Shown piece by piece: positions 1 through 8,094 of a stretch of 23,541 nucleotides of DNA. The notes under the pieces were generated by a model, which ran no database searches, had not been told where the DNA came from, and saw only the letters and a program-made list of their open reading frames with translations. Each line of letters opens with the position of its first letter. The stretch's first letter is position 1. Where the stretch lies: the NCBI GenBank assembly GCA_023412765.1, contig JAEZBX010000211.1:1-23541 (forward strand). Reading direction: 5' to 3'. The stretch is from Bacteroidota bacterium (GTDB lineage: Bacteria > Bacteroidota > Bacteroidia > Cytophagales > Cyclobacteriaceae). Made by a program: the position numbers and the translations under genes.

Positions 1-1
1 G

Positions 2-718
2 TATACGGGTGCCTTTTCTGACATTCGCGATCTGTTTGCACAGCTGCCAGAATCAAAAATAAGAGGATATAAAACCGGTCGTTTTTTATTTAATTTGAAA
101 GGTGGGGGCTGTGAAACTTGTGTGGGTGGTGGTGTTCGACTGATTGAAATGGAATTTCTTCCCGATGTTCACGTGCCTTGTGAAACCTGTAAGGGAAAGC
201 GATACAACCGCGAAACGCTCGAAGTTCGTTTCAAGGGTAAATCGATCAGCGATGTTTTGGATATGACTGTCGAAGAGGCGGTGACATACTTTGAAAATCA
301 GCCTCGGATCTTGCGAAAGATTCAAACATTATCAGAGGTAGGTTTGGGTTATATATCCCTTGGACAGCATGCAACAACGCTCTCAGGCGGCGAAGCGCAA
401 AGAGTAAAGCTTGCAACCGAACTCTCAAAACGCGATACGGGCAAGACGCTTTACATTTTGGATGAACCAACGACTGGGTTACACTTTCAGGATATCTCAC
501 ACCTGCTCGACGTTCTTCAAAAACTTGTGAACAAGGGCAACACCGTTCTTGTGATCGAACACAACATGGATGTGATCAAGTCGGCGGATTATATCATCGA
601 CCTTGGACCCGAAGGCGGCGAAAAAGGTGGACGAATCATAGCAAAAGGGACACCGGAAGAAGTATCGAAAAATCCGGCGAGCTATACAGGAAAGTTTCTG
701 AAGAGCGAGTTGAAGTAA
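2..718 (+). CDS. uvrA: UvrA, excinuclease ABC subunit A (C-terminal part)
   Basis: This is the C-terminal part of UvrA, the DNA-damage-sensing ATPase of nucleotide excision repair, which works with UvrB in the cytoplasm. The frame is open to the left edge, so the gene is cut by the window; about 238 residues remain of a protein usually near 940. Visible are a zinc module of two CETC pairs (fragment residues 37-40 and 60-63), the ABC signature LSGGEAQRVKLATELSK, the Walker B stretch LYILDEPTTGLHF, and the switch histidine in VLVIEHNMD. The protein ends normally (TGKFLKSELK) at a TAA stop. No other uvr gene lies beside it, which is normal because uvrA is often unlinked from uvrB and uvrC. Identification rests on several diagnostic motifs in order and is very secure. 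Confidence 0.97.
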   Translation, partial: YTGAFSDIRDLFAQLPESKIRGYKTGRFLFNLKGGGCETCVGGGVRLIEMEFLPDVHVPCETCKGKRYNRETLEVRFKGKSISDVLDMTVEEAVTYFENQPRILRKIQTLSEVGLGYISLGQHATTLSGGEAQRVKLATELSKRDTGKTLYILDEPTTGLHFQDISHLLDVLQKLVNKGNTVLVIEHNMDVIKSADYIIDLGPEGGEKGGRIIAKGTPEEVSKNPASYTGKFLKSELK

Positions 719-821
719 CTGGACTCAGGTCGCAATTCAGTTTAAGGGATTGCGTTGCAATTTTGTTTTATTTTCGAGTTTTCACATTTTTACCAGAATT
801 GCAAAAAATCTCCTCTCAATT

Positions 822-1070
822 ATGGATTCACGTCTGCGCCAGTATTTATTTGGACTTGTATTTTTTGGATTTGGCGTATACGAGTTCAAAAAGAACGATC
901 CCCTGGAGGCTTCTGTTTACCTAACCGCTGGCCTGGCTTTCATCTTCAATAATCTTATCGGGGAACCGAGGCTTGTCGCCTATCGAAAACCGCTCACAAT
1001 AGCCACCTGGGTGTTAATAATCGCCGCTTCTATCATCTTTCTCTACGTTTTGCAGTTTAAATTCTTGTAA
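822..1070 (+). CDS. Small membrane protein, function unknown
   Basis: This is an 82-residue protein I do not recognise. The start is placed at the ATG at 822, where a plausible protein begins (MDSRLRQYLFGLVFFGFG); an upstream in-frame ATG at 750 would add 24 residues that look like translated leader. Two or three hydrophobic stretches are visible: residues about 8-20, a middle segment around LTAGLAFIFNNLI, and a strong C-terminal helix WVLIIAASIIFLYVLQF. A membrane location is therefore likely. It sits about 100 bases after uvrA and 64 bases before the LytS-type kinase on the same strand, so it could be co-transcribed with either, although a dyad just before the kinase argues for separate control there. 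It could also be a non-conserved frame; length, hydrophobic periodicity and strand favour a real gene. Confidence 0.6.
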   Translation: MDSRLRQYLFGLVFFGFGVYEFKKNDPLEASVYLTAGLAFIFNNLIGEPRLVAYRKPLTIATWVLIIAASIIFLYVLQFKFL

Positions 1071-1099
1071 CCATCCGAGGAAATTGCCCTCCGTATTTT

Positions 1100-1137
1100 C
1101 ACGTTTTGCCTAATTTCGCACCAATAGGTAAAACGTG
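1100..1137 (+). promoter_or_regulatory. Inverted repeat covering the GTG start of the LytS-type kinase
   Basis: Arms at 1100-1112 (CACGTTTTGCCTA) and 1125-1137 (TAGGTAAAACGTG) are complementary over 13 positions, with one G-T pair that would be a G-U wobble in RNA, around a 12-base loop. The last three bases of the right arm are the GTG start codon of the kinase gene. The dyad can be read as a DNA operator or as an mRNA hairpin hiding the start. A loose -7-like sequence, TAATTTCG (1111-1118), lies inside it. No U-tract follows, so it is not a standard terminator. Confidence 0.65.
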
Positions 1138-2211
1138 AATAAGAACAGGATATACTGGTCGTTGCAAATTGTTGGATGGATGATCTATGCCATCTTTTCA
1201 ATTTTTTCCTGGTATGATGCATATGGCACCCTGACACCCAGGCGGGTAATCTTCTTTGTGTTGGAGGCAGTGCTATGCCTTTTAGTGTCCAACTGGTTTA
1301 GGTTGATGATGAAGCGCTATCGGTGGTTATCATTACCCATACCGAAGTTAATACCCAGCGTCTTCTTGTCGGTTATCGTAATGGGATTGCTGGTTTATCT
1401 TGTAGGATTGCCAATAACATTTGTACTCGGTCAAATATTCGAGCCCGTTACCACGCTGAACCTTACCGTCGCTTTAAGTGCTGGGCAAATTCTTGGCCAA
1501 TTATTAGTATATGCATTCCTGTTCTTTTTATGGACGGTGTTTTATTTCACCTTCCATTATTTTGAACGGTATAATGCATCTCTAAAATATGATGCGACCA
1601 TGATTGAGATCGAGCTCAACAACCTGAAGTCTCAACTCAACCCTCACTTCATTTTCAATGCTTTGAATAGCATTCGCGCATTGGTTGATGAAAATCCTAC
1701 AAAGTCGAAACAAGCTATTAACCAGCTCTCGAATATCTTGCGGAGTAGTTTGGCGTCTGATAAAAAAGGACTGACAAAATTCAGCGACGAATTAAAGATC
1801 GTCAAGGATTACCTTGGACTTGAAAGCATTCGTTTCGAAGAAAGACTAAGAACTGAATTTGATATCCATCCGGATTCACAAAAATTTTTGGTACCTCCTT
1901 TGATGATACAAACTTTGGTTGAGAACGGAATTAAGCACGGTATCTCAAAGCTTACTCCTGGAGGCGTTATACAATTGAAAACATTTGTAGACAATAATTC
2001 TTTGAAAATCCATATACGCAATAGCGGTCAACTGATCAATGGAACCAAAAGAAGTAAAGGGGGACTCGGTCTTAAAAACACCGTCCAAAGGTTGAAACTT
2101 TTATACGGCGATGAGGCTAGTTTCCGAATTGTAAATGAAAAGGATAATTTCGTACTTACAGAACTCGTAATTCCACAAAACAAAACACATGAGAGCATTA
2201 ATCGTAGATGA
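1135..2211 (+). CDS. LytS/YehU-type membrane sensor histidine kinase
   Basis: This 358-residue kinase belongs to the His_kinase (PF06580) family, whose members phosphorylate LytTR-type regulators. The N-terminal half carries about four membrane helices (roughly residues 11-27, 38-55, 74-95 and 117-140) with little extracytoplasmic sequence, so the signal may be sensed in the membrane. The catalytic half shows the dimerisation and phosphoacceptor motif SQLNPHFIFNALNSIRAL (His171), the N-box LVENGIKHG (Asn264, His268) and a glycine motif KGGLGLKN near residue 309. The start is GTG at 1135, the only start that keeps the first helix intact. The stop lies 23 bases inside the next gene, so kinase and regulator are almost certainly translationally coupled. 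The start codon is buried in a 13-bp inverted repeat. The ligand is unknown. Confidence 0.93.
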   Translation: MNKNRIYWSLQIVGWMIYAIFSIFSWYDAYGTLTPRRVIFFVLEAVLCLLVSNWFRLMMKRYRWLSLPIPKLIPSVFLSVIVMGLLVYLVGLPITFVLGQIFEPVTTLNLTVALSAGQILGQLLVYAFLFFLWTVFYFTFHYFERYNASLKYDATMIEIELNNLKSQLNPHFIFNALNSIRALVDENPTKSKQAINQLSNILRSSLASDKKGLTKFSDELKIVKDYLGLESIRFEERLRTEFDIHPDSQKFLVPPLMIQTLVENGIKHGISKLTPGGVIQLKTFVDNNSLKIHIRNSGQLINGTKRSKGGLGLKNTVQRLKLLYGDEASFRIVNEKDNFVLTELVIPQNKTHESINRR

Positions 2212-2911
2212 TGAGCGCCTGGCACGCAAAGAATTGATGAAATTACTTGAGGATCATCCAAGCATAGAGGTTGTTGGCGAAGCCATGAACGCCGATGAGG
2301 CTACTCAAATGGTGAACGAACTGAATCCGGACTTACTATTTCTGGACATTCAGATGCCGGGCAAAACAGGCTTTCAGTTGCTGGAAGAACTGGACTCGGT
2401 TCCATTGGTTGTATTCACAACTGCATATGATGAATTTGCATTGAAAGCTTTCGAAGTAAATGCACTGGACTATTTATTAAAACCGATACAACCCGAACGC
2501 CTTTCAGAAGCGGTTGCTAAGCTTGCGGACAAAGAACGAGCAAAGAATGCAGCGATCCGCGGACCTGAAAAGAAATTAGGATTAAGCGACCAGGTCTTTG
2601 TAAAGGATGGTGATCGCTGTTGGTTTGTAAGTCTTACCAACGTCCGCCTATTTGAATCGGATGGAAATTATATCAAAGTGTACTTTGATAATAACCGGCC
2701 AATGATTCACAAATCTCTAAATGCTTTGGATGAGAAGCTTGATGAACGCGCTTTCTTCAGAGCAAGCAGAAAGCATATTGTAAACTTGAGCTGGGTCGAA
2801 GGAATCGAACCGTGGTTTAACGGAGGGCTTATGGTAAAGCTTCGCGGTGGAGATAAAGTAGAAGTGAGCAGAAGGCAGGCAGCGAAGTTTAAGGATATGA
2901 TGAGCTTGTAG
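2189..2911 (+). CDS. LytTR-family response regulator
   Basis: This 240-residue DNA-binding response regulator pairs with the overlapping upstream kinase. The receiver domain (residues 1-115) has the acidic pair Asp7/Asp8, phosphoacceptor Asp53 in FLDIQMPG, Thr77/Thr78 in VFTTAY and Lys98 in YLLKPI. A linker of about 20 residues leads to a LytTR domain (about 133-238) with the hallmark RASRKHIVNL at 191-200 and VEVSRRQAAKFK near the end. LytTR proteins bind DNA through beta-strands, usually at paired short direct repeats. The ATG at 2189 overlaps the kinase end by 23 bases, which fixes the start well. Targets are not evident here; the dyad at the kinase start or the downstream lipoprotein gene are possible but untested candidates. 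Confidence 0.95.
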   Translation: MRALIVDDERLARKELMKLLEDHPSIEVVGEAMNADEATQMVNELNPDLLFLDIQMPGKTGFQLLEELDSVPLVVFTTAYDEFALKAFEVNALDYLLKPIQPERLSEAVAKLADKERAKNAAIRGPEKKLGLSDQVFVKDGDRCWFVSLTNVRLFESDGNYIKVYFDNNRPMIHKSLNALDEKLDERAFFRASRKHIVNLSWVEGIEPWFNGGLMVKLRGGDKVEVSRRQAAKFKDMMSL

Positions 2912-2921
2912 TTACGAGAGT

Positions 2922-2957
2922 CCTTCACCACAGAGATTCAGGGGCGCAGTGTGAAGG
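2922..2957 (+). repeat. Short inverted repeat with CACAGAG-type motif
   Basis: CCTTCAC (2922-2928) and GTGAAGG (2951-2957) form a 7-bp inverted repeat 11 bases after the LytTR gene. The spacer includes the tail of ACCACAGAG (2927-2935), a 9-mer found again at 17439-17447. The sequence after the right arm, TTTAATTTTC, is T-rich, so a weak terminator after the two-component genes is possible, but the stem is short. Confidence 0.4.
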
Positions 2958-3034
2958 TTTAATTTTCAATGATTATCGCTGGCCAGTGCCGTGGTAACGG
3001 ATCGTGCGGGACACATTTTCGTTAGTGAGATATT

Positions 3035-4501
3035 ATGAAAAAGTTATTGCTCCTGATCTTTACCGTTGGATGCATTCCTGAAAAGGAAAAGCATGAGTTT
3101 GAATACACTCCATTTGCTACGAGTGTAATACATTTAAGCTTTCCAAAGGATCTTTCGGATACAATTTCGATCGACGGAAGCAACTTCACAAACATTCCTC
3201 CTGGTGGAAACCAGACACGGAAATTGTCTGTCCTCCATTCGGGAGAATATTATTTGAATCTCGAGGTTGACAGACCTGCCAAAAGTTTTTTCAACATTGG
3301 CCGCGAACATTTTAACATCTTTATCTTTCCAGGAGATACCACCCACATCACGGCCACGCCAGGCGACGGTCGTTTAGAACTCACCTTTCAAGGTAAAGCA
3401 GAGGCTATCAACCAATACTACCTTGAAAAAAAGAAAACGTTGGGGTATACAGACGTTAGGTATCCATTTAACGAGGCATTGTCGTCATGGTCAACATATG
3501 ATTCATTGAAGGCAAACGCGGATTCGGTGGTAAACAGAGAACTTGCATTTTTCAAAAAGTACACTTCGTCGATTGATCTTCCCAACTGGTTCATCGATTA
3601 TGAACATGCCGAAATTATCTATGCAGGTGCCGGTTACAAAACTCAAATGCCGAACGCAAATCTGAGTCAACGATATTTCACGGACAGCCTGCCCAACGAT
3701 TACTATTCTTTTTTGGACGAAGTAACCGTGAATAACTCTACGGCGACCTTGTCTTCATATTACTTCTGGTTTTTGAACGACTACTTCGGAAAAGAGATAT
3801 CAATATTAGAAACCAGGCAGCTTTCAAATTTCGAGCGCCTCCGTACATACCAGGAAAATGCTTTGAATTTATCTAAGGACGCGTTATCAGGGTATACCCT
3901 TCACCTCTACCGCAAGCACCTTTTCAGTAATTTGATCCAATACTATTCTGATTCGCTAAAAATTGATTCGCTTGCCATTGCCTTCGAGGTAGAAGACTAT
4001 AACGAGTTAAAGAGGCTTTCAAACACCCGGTCAAACAATGAATTCCAGGCACTCAACATAAACAAAGGGGATACTATTCCGGAATTTTTCCTGGTTGATC
4101 AGAGAGATAGTCTGGTGTCCATTCGAACTTTTCAGGATCAGATACTCTATATCAACTTTTGGGCTACATGGTGCGGACCCTGTATTACAAATATCCCGAA
4201 CTTGAACAAGTTAATTGAACATTATGCGCAAAACCCCCGAATTAAATTTATAAATATCTGCCTGGATAGCGAGAAGCACAAATGGTTAGTCAGTATTGAT
4301 AACCACCAATTATTGGGAGAAAATTTATATGCGGAGAAGAATTGGAACGCAAAGTTAAGATCCTATTTCAACATCACAGGGATTCCGCATTATATGATCA
4401 TAGGCGAACGAAATATTATGTTGGAAAACTTTTCCAGTAGCGCTCCCGATGTAAAAGATAAGCTGGATGCGGCGTTAGCGATTGCGCAAAAACAATTGTA
4501 G
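3035..4501 (+). CDS. TlpA-like thioredoxin-fold lipoprotein
   Basis: This 488-residue protein has an N-terminal export helix and a lipobox-like TVGC, predicting acylation at Cys13 and a periplasmic membrane anchor; threonine at the -3 position is not ideal, so lipidation is likely rather than certain. Residues about 20-340 form an extended region with no recognised motif, a common layout in Bacteroidota TlpA/ResA-like proteins. The C-terminal thioredoxin domain (about 345-488) carries the redox motif WCGPC (Cys380 and Cys383) and the later Gly-Ile-Pro turn, where the cis-proline of the fold is expected. The role is probably disulfide reduction or heme/cytochrome maturation in the envelope; the substrate cannot be read from the sequence. 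It lies 123 bases after the LytTR regulator on the same strand and may have its own promoter. Confidence 0.9.
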   Translation: MKKLLLLIFTVGCIPEKEKHEFEYTPFATSVIHLSFPKDLSDTISIDGSNFTNIPPGGNQTRKLSVLHSGEYYLNLEVDRPAKSFFNIGREHFNIFIFPGDTTHITATPGDGRLELTFQGKAEAINQYYLEKKKTLGYTDVRYPFNEALSSWSTYDSLKANADSVVNRELAFFKKYTSSIDLPNWFIDYEHAEIIYAGAGYKTQMPNANLSQRYFTDSLPNDYYSFLDEVTVNNSTATLSSYYFWFLNDYFGKEISILETRQLSNFERLRTYQENALNLSKDALSGYTLHLYRKHLFSNLIQYYSDSLKIDSLAIAFEVEDYNELKRLSNTRSNNEFQALNINKGDTIPEFFLVDQRDSLVSIRTFQDQILYINFWATWCGPCITNIPNLNKLIEHYAQNPRIKFINICLDSEKHKWLVSIDNHQLLGENLYAEKNWNAKLRSYFNITGIPHYMIIGERNIMLENFSSSAPDVKDKLDAALAIAQKQL

Positions 4502-4540
4502 CTGAAAATTTTTTGCGTTGAGACACTTGTTTTAATTCAT

Positions 4541-4640
4541 GTCACAAAGCGCACGAAGAATAACGAAGTTCACGACGCTAGTTAATGCTTTGTGATCATT
4601 GTGTCCGCTATATGTTCGTTGTGATCCATTGGATTTGCTC
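4541..4640. repeat. Degenerate dispersed intergenic repeat, copy A
   Basis: The gap between the TlpA-like gene and the RhlE gene holds a CACAAAG/CACGAAG-type repeat. TCACAAAGC (4542-4550) is perfectly complementary to GCTTTGTGA (4587-4595). Bases 4541-4571 match the reverse complement of 17496-17526 at 23 of 31 positions by hand alignment. Further degenerate TTGTG units follow to about 4626. No reading frame of note is present. The nature of the element is unknown. Confidence 0.55.
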
Positions 4641-4673
4641 TTTGCGGATTTAGTATCAACTGTACAAGGAGTT

Positions 4674-5933
4674 TTATTTTCGCTTACCCTTCTTCTCATG
4701 GAAAGCCCCCTTGAAATCGGGGTCTTCTTTCTTCCTTTGCCAATCGATATCAAGCGCGATTGCTTGTGATTCTTCGTAAGACGTCTTTGCCACGGGAACT
4801 TCTTTCGGCAAATCTACAAGAGGTATCTTTTCGCGAATGAGTTTTTCAATTTTCTCAATATGATAGTATTCAGCAGGCGTTGCTAATGTAATGGCCTTCC
4901 CTTCCTGGAAAGCTCTTCCAGTTCTTCCTATTCGATGCACGTAATCTTCATGGAAAGCAGGCACATCAAAGTTGATCACATGTGAAACTTTTACAACGTC
5001 TATGCCACGCGCTGTCACATCCGTCGACACCAATATTCTAAGTTGCCCTTCTTTGAACTCTCGCACAGCATTGATCCGACTGTTCTGGCCTTTGTTTGAA
5101 TGGATCACCTTTACAGGTCCAAAGCCTTTTCTCTCGAGAAAATTAAAAACGTTGTCGGCAGATTCTTTTGTCCGTGTAAAGATCATTACCCTGTTAAATT
5201 CCTCGCGATCCTCAAGAAGGTGTTCGAGAAAGTTAATCTTCGTTTTGATATTCGGAACATGATATAATTTCTGGTCTACCTGCCTGGCCGTTGTAGCCGG
5301 CGGAGTGATTTCAACCTTTACCGGAAATTCAAGAAACTCAGCCGAAAGGTTTTCTATCCGTTCCGAGAAAGTGGCTGAGAACAAAAGGTTCTGACGCTTG
5401 CGCGGAACTACTTCCAATATTTTTCTGAGCTGTCCCATGAAGCCCATGTCCATCATCCTGTCAGCTTCGTCGAGAACCAACGTCTTGATTTCCTTCGTTA
5501 TTAATTCACCTTTTTGATAAAGCTCCGTAAAACGTCCGGGCGTCGAGATGACAATGTCGACTCCCTGACGCAACATTTCAATTTGCGTCTTGGGTCCGAT
5601 CCCGCCGTATAATGGAAGAATGCGCAGGTCTGTGTACTTTGCGAGTTCTGCGGCATGTTCTGAAATCTGCAAGGTCAATTCCTTTGTTGGTGCCAAAATC
5701 AAACCACGTGGAGATTCTCCTTGCGCAAATTTTACTTTCATCAGAACTGGTAACAGGTATGCTGCTGTTTTGCCAGTTCCCGTTTGAGCAATACCGATTA
5801 GATCCTGGCCAGCTAGAACTATAGGGATAGCCCGCTGTTGAATTTCTGTTGGAACCGTATAGTTAAGATCGTCAACAGCATTCAAAAGCTGCTTGTTAAG
5901 TTTAAAACTTTCAAAGGAAGTGATAGCTGGCAC
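4674..5933 (-). CDS. DEAD-box ATP-dependent RNA helicase, RhlE-like
   Basis: This 419-residue helicase unwinds short RNA duplexes and acts in RNA decay or ribosome assembly in the cytoplasm. All core motifs are present in order: Q-motif region TEIQQRAIPI (29-38), Walker A AQTGTGKT (49-56), PTKEL (82-86), GG (110-111), TPGR (131-134), DEAD (155-158), SAT (186-188), STDVTARGID (303-312) and HRIGRTGR (333-340). The C-terminal tail is short and ends in a basic EKKGKRK stretch, as in RhlE-type proteins rather than DbpA or CsdA, which carry extra RNA-binding domains. The ATG start lies 25 bases from the divergent pyrC start, so the two promoters must overlap the opposite coding regions. A TATATTTG box on the minus strand (5984-5991) is a possible -7 element without a clear -33 partner. 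Assignment to RhlE over other short DEAD proteins is by layout. Confidence 0.93.
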   Translation of the reverse strand: MPAITSFESFKLNKQLLNAVDDLNYTVPTEIQQRAIPIVLAGQDLIGIAQTGTGKTAAYLLPVLMKVKFAQGESPRGLILAPTKELTLQISEHAAELAKYTDLRILPLYGGIGPKTQIEMLRQGVDIVISTPGRFTELYQKGELITKEIKTLVLDEADRMMDMGFMGQLRKILEVVPRKRQNLLFSATFSERIENLSAEFLEFPVKVEITPPATTARQVDQKLYHVPNIKTKINFLEHLLEDREEFNRVMIFTRTKESADNVFNFLERKGFGPVKVIHSNKGQNSRINAVREFKEGQLRILVSTDVTARGIDVVKVSHVINFDVPAFHEDYVHRIGRTGRAFQEGKAITLATPAEYYHIEKIEKLIREKIPLVDLPKEVPVAKTSYEESQAIALDIDWQRKKEDPDFKGAFHEKKGKRK

Positions 5934-5958
5934 CTTTTAGATTTATAATTTTACGTCG

Positions 5959-7299
5959 ATGGAAACAATACTAATTGCCAACGCAAATATAGTTAATGAA
6001 GGTAAGGTCTTGCAGGGCGACATCTTTATTAAGGGAAATCATATCGATGCTATCGGAAAAGATCTTTCAGGCAGGAACGCTGGCAAGGTGATCGATGCAA
6101 AGGGTCAATATCTTTTCCCTGGAGCAATCGATGATCAGGTACATTTTCGTGAACCGGGGCTAACGCACAAAGCAAATATTTACACGGAATCCAGAGCGGC
6201 GGTGGCAGGAGGTGTGACCAGCTTTATGGAAATGCCGAACACAGTTCCGCCGACATTTACACAAGAATTACTGGAGCAAAAATATCAGATCGCTTCACAA
6301 ACTTCTCTTGCGAATTATTCCTTTTTCATGGGCGCCGCTAACGACAACCTTGATGAAGTCATGAAAACAGACATCTCCAAAGTGTGTGGACTGAAAATCT
6401 TCATGGGGTCGTCAACGGGAAACCTACTGGTAGATGATCCGAAAACCCTTGAACTATATTTTTCAAGATACCCGTCACTCATCGCCGCGCATTGTGAAGA
6501 TGAACAAACTATAAAGAGAAATGCTGCTGCGTTCAAAGAAAAGTACGGAGAAGATGTACCGATAGAATGTCATCCCCTCATTCGCAGTGCAGAGGCTTGT
6601 TACTTATCGTCCTCGTTTGCTGTTGGTCTCGCTAAGAAACATGGAACACGTTTTCATATTTTACATATTTCAACCGCGAAGGAAACTTCTCTGTTCGACA
6701 ACTCCATTCCCCTCAAGGATAAAAAGATTACGGCGGAAGCGTGTATCCATCATCTTTGGTTCAATGATGCAGACTATAAAAAGTTAGGTACTTTGATCAA
6801 ATGGAATCCTGCTGTGAAAACGAGTATCGACCAAAACGAAATTTTTAAAGCTGTCCTGGATGATCGCATAGACATAATTGCAACCGATCACGCTCCGCAC
6901 ACGTGGGAAGAAAAACAAAACAAATATTTCGGCGCTCCTTCTGGCGGTCCATTAGTTCAACATAGTTTGGTTGCAATGTTGGACTTTTATCATCAGGGAA
7001 GAATATCACTTGAAAGAATTGCTGATAAGATGAGCCATAACCCGGCGATCGCTTTCCAAATAAAAGATCGCGGTTTTATCAGGGAGGGGTACTTTGCGGA
7101 CCTCGCTTTGGTGGATCTTAATGACCCATGGAAAGTGGGAAAAGATAACATCGAAGCCAAATGTAAATGGTCGCCATTTGAAGGTCACGAGTTCAGGTCA
7201 AAAGTGAAGAAAACGTGGGTGTCTGGCCATTTGGCCTATGAAGGAGGAAAGTTTGATGAAACGCAAAAAGGCAAACGGCTGCACTTTAACAGAAAATGA
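5959..7299 (+). CDS. pyrC: Dihydroorotase (pyrimidine synthesis)
   Basis: This 446-residue amidohydrolase catalyses the reversible cyclisation of N-carbamoyl-aspartate to dihydroorotate in de novo pyrimidine synthesis. Visible residues are DDQVHFREPG (58-67), Lys146 in LKIFMGSSTG (expected to be the carboxylated bridging lysine), His178 in AAHCED, His236 in ILHIST and Asp310 in ATDHAPH. The first histidine of the usual H-x-H metal motif is Gln60; I recall the same DDQVHFRE in the Porphyromonas gingivalis enzyme, so this is a lineage trait rather than damage. The substrate-binding NPA motif (KWNPAVK) is also present. The gene starts 25 bases from the divergent helicase gene and has no other pyr gene beside it. 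Alternatives in the superfamily, allantoinase or hydantoinase, fit less well because of the whole-length resemblance to Bacteroidota PyrC. Confidence 0.94.
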   Translation: METILIANANIVNEGKVLQGDIFIKGNHIDAIGKDLSGRNAGKVIDAKGQYLFPGAIDDQVHFREPGLTHKANIYTESRAAVAGGVTSFMEMPNTVPPTFTQELLEQKYQIASQTSLANYSFFMGAANDNLDEVMKTDISKVCGLKIFMGSSTGNLLVDDPKTLELYFSRYPSLIAAHCEDEQTIKRNAAAFKEKYGEDVPIECHPLIRSAEACYLSSSFAVGLAKKHGTRFHILHISTAKETSLFDNSIPLKDKKITAEACIHHLWFNDADYKKLGTLIKWNPAVKTSIDQNEIFKAVLDDRIDIIATDHAPHTWEEKQNKYFGAPSGGPLVQHSLVAMLDFYHQGRISLERIADKMSHNPAIAFQIKDRGFIREGYFADLALVDLNDPWKVGKDNIEAKCKWSPFEGHEFRSKVKKTWVSGHLAYEGGKFDETQKGKRLHFNRK

Positions 7300-7340
7300 T
7301 TTTGTGATGAACCCGAATCTAAAAATCAGCGTTAATCGTT

Positions 7341-7371
7341 TTTGTTAATTCGGGGGCGCTATATACCTTTG
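7341..7371 (+). promoter_or_regulatory. Bacteroidota-type sigma-70 promoter for tRNA-His
   Basis: TTTG (7341-7344), a 19-base spacer and TACCTTTG (7364-7371) exactly match the Bacteroidota consensus TTTG-N19-TAnnTTTG. Transcription would begin near 7378 and reach the tRNA about 50 bases later. This is the clearest promoter in the window. Confidence 0.8.
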
Positions 7372-7430
7372 TCTCCCTATTCACAGATAACCTGGCATTT
7401 TACCGGGTTTATTGCCGGATGGGCATCATG

Positions 7431-7504
7431 GTGGATGTAGTTCAGTTGGTTAGAACATCAGATTGTGATTCTGAGGGTCGTGGGTTCGAGTCCCATCATT
7501 CACC
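7431..7504 (+). tRNA. tRNA-His (anticodon GTG)
   Basis: A full cloverleaf can be drawn by hand. The acceptor stem is GTGGATG (7431-7437) with CATTCAC (7497-7503), including one G-T pair. The anticodon stem TCAGA/TCTGA encloses loop TTGTGAT with anticodon GTG. The T-arm is GTGGG-TTCGAGT-CCCAT. Diagnostic of histidine, the base before the acceptor stem is G (7430) and the discriminator is C (7504), which can form the extra G-1:C73 pair. CCA is not encoded; the next bases are CGA, so the tail must be added by the CCA-adding enzyme. A perfect promoter precedes the gene and a strong terminator follows within three bases, so it is a single-gene transcript. Confidence 0.97.
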
Positions 7505-7506
7505 CG

Positions 7507-7535
7507 AAAAAAGCTCCCTGAAAGGAGCTTTTTTT
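7507..7535 (+). terminator. Rho-independent terminator after tRNA-His
   Basis: AAAAAAGCTCC (7507-7517), loop CTGAAA and GGAGCTTTTTT (from 7524) form an 11-bp stem running into a seven-T tract. It starts two bases after the tRNA discriminator base, so it closes the tRNA transcript. Confidence 0.92.
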
Positions 7536-7773
7536 ATTTCTTCAACTTACGGTCCTTTTGAAGATCCCTGCATTCCAGAAGGGCATAGAAATCGAGAGCA
7601 TTGCGATTTGGTTCTAGCCTTTTAACGAAGGTGAAATAATTTATACGACCTTTCAGGTTAGATCGTTAGTCAACAAGGTCACTATTTTTCTGTGGGCATT
7701 GATATCAAAAGCATTCCTTGCTTAAGTAAAAAGTTGACGACTTTCAACATTGTGATCAAAGTATTTTTCGTTT

Positions 7774-8040
7774 ATGTTTAATCTTATGATAGCGTGGCCG
7801 GAGTTTAAGAAATTGAGTTTGGAAGAAAAGATTTCGACACTGTACGAAAAAGGTACATTCGTTATGGCTATTCGATATTATGGTTATAAGATCAATTTGT
7901 ACCTGTTAGGAAATTACTATCTGGAAGTCTTCATTAATCACAAACATACCTTGATTGAAAAAATCGTTCCGTTGGATACCATGCATTCAAGGATGAAATT
8001 TTATTCCGATCAGATTAAGTTGCCGGAAGGAACACTGTAA
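7774..8040 (+). CDS. Small conserved-looking protein, function unknown
   Basis: This 88-residue protein (or 84 from the second ATG at 7786) is not recognised. It is soluble-looking, with no signal peptide or long hydrophobic segment, and has a folded-domain pattern: an N-terminal helix EFKKLSLEEKISTLYEK followed by alternating strands such as VMAIRYYGYKINLYLL and YYLEVFINHK, ending in a charged tail. The EFKKLSLEEK and INLYLLGNYYLEVF pattern resembles small uncharacterised proteins I recall from Cytophagales genomes, but I cannot name a family. It stands alone between the tRNA-His terminator (238 bases away) and the converging selD gene. The 7536-7773 gap holds only a loose GACCTT/AAGGTC dyad and no clear promoter. 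Confidence 0.7.
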   Translation: MFNLMIAWPEFKKLSLEEKISTLYEKGTFVMAIRYYGYKINLYLLGNYYLEVFINHKHTLIEKIVPLDTMHSRMKFYSDQIKLPEGTL

Positions 8041-8094
8041 CTGTAAATTCTTCTTGTGATGTCAGGGCCGAAAAAGGGAGCGTATCATCGCGGA

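Noticed and set aside
4532..4753. Minus-strand open frame of 73 residues downstream of the helicase
   Set aside because: It overlaps the helicase C-terminus in another frame and the degenerate repeat; no protein-like pattern.
7419..7625. Open frame of 68 residues across the tRNA-His region
   Set aside because: It covers the tRNA and its terminator; the translation of the cloverleaf is not protein-like.
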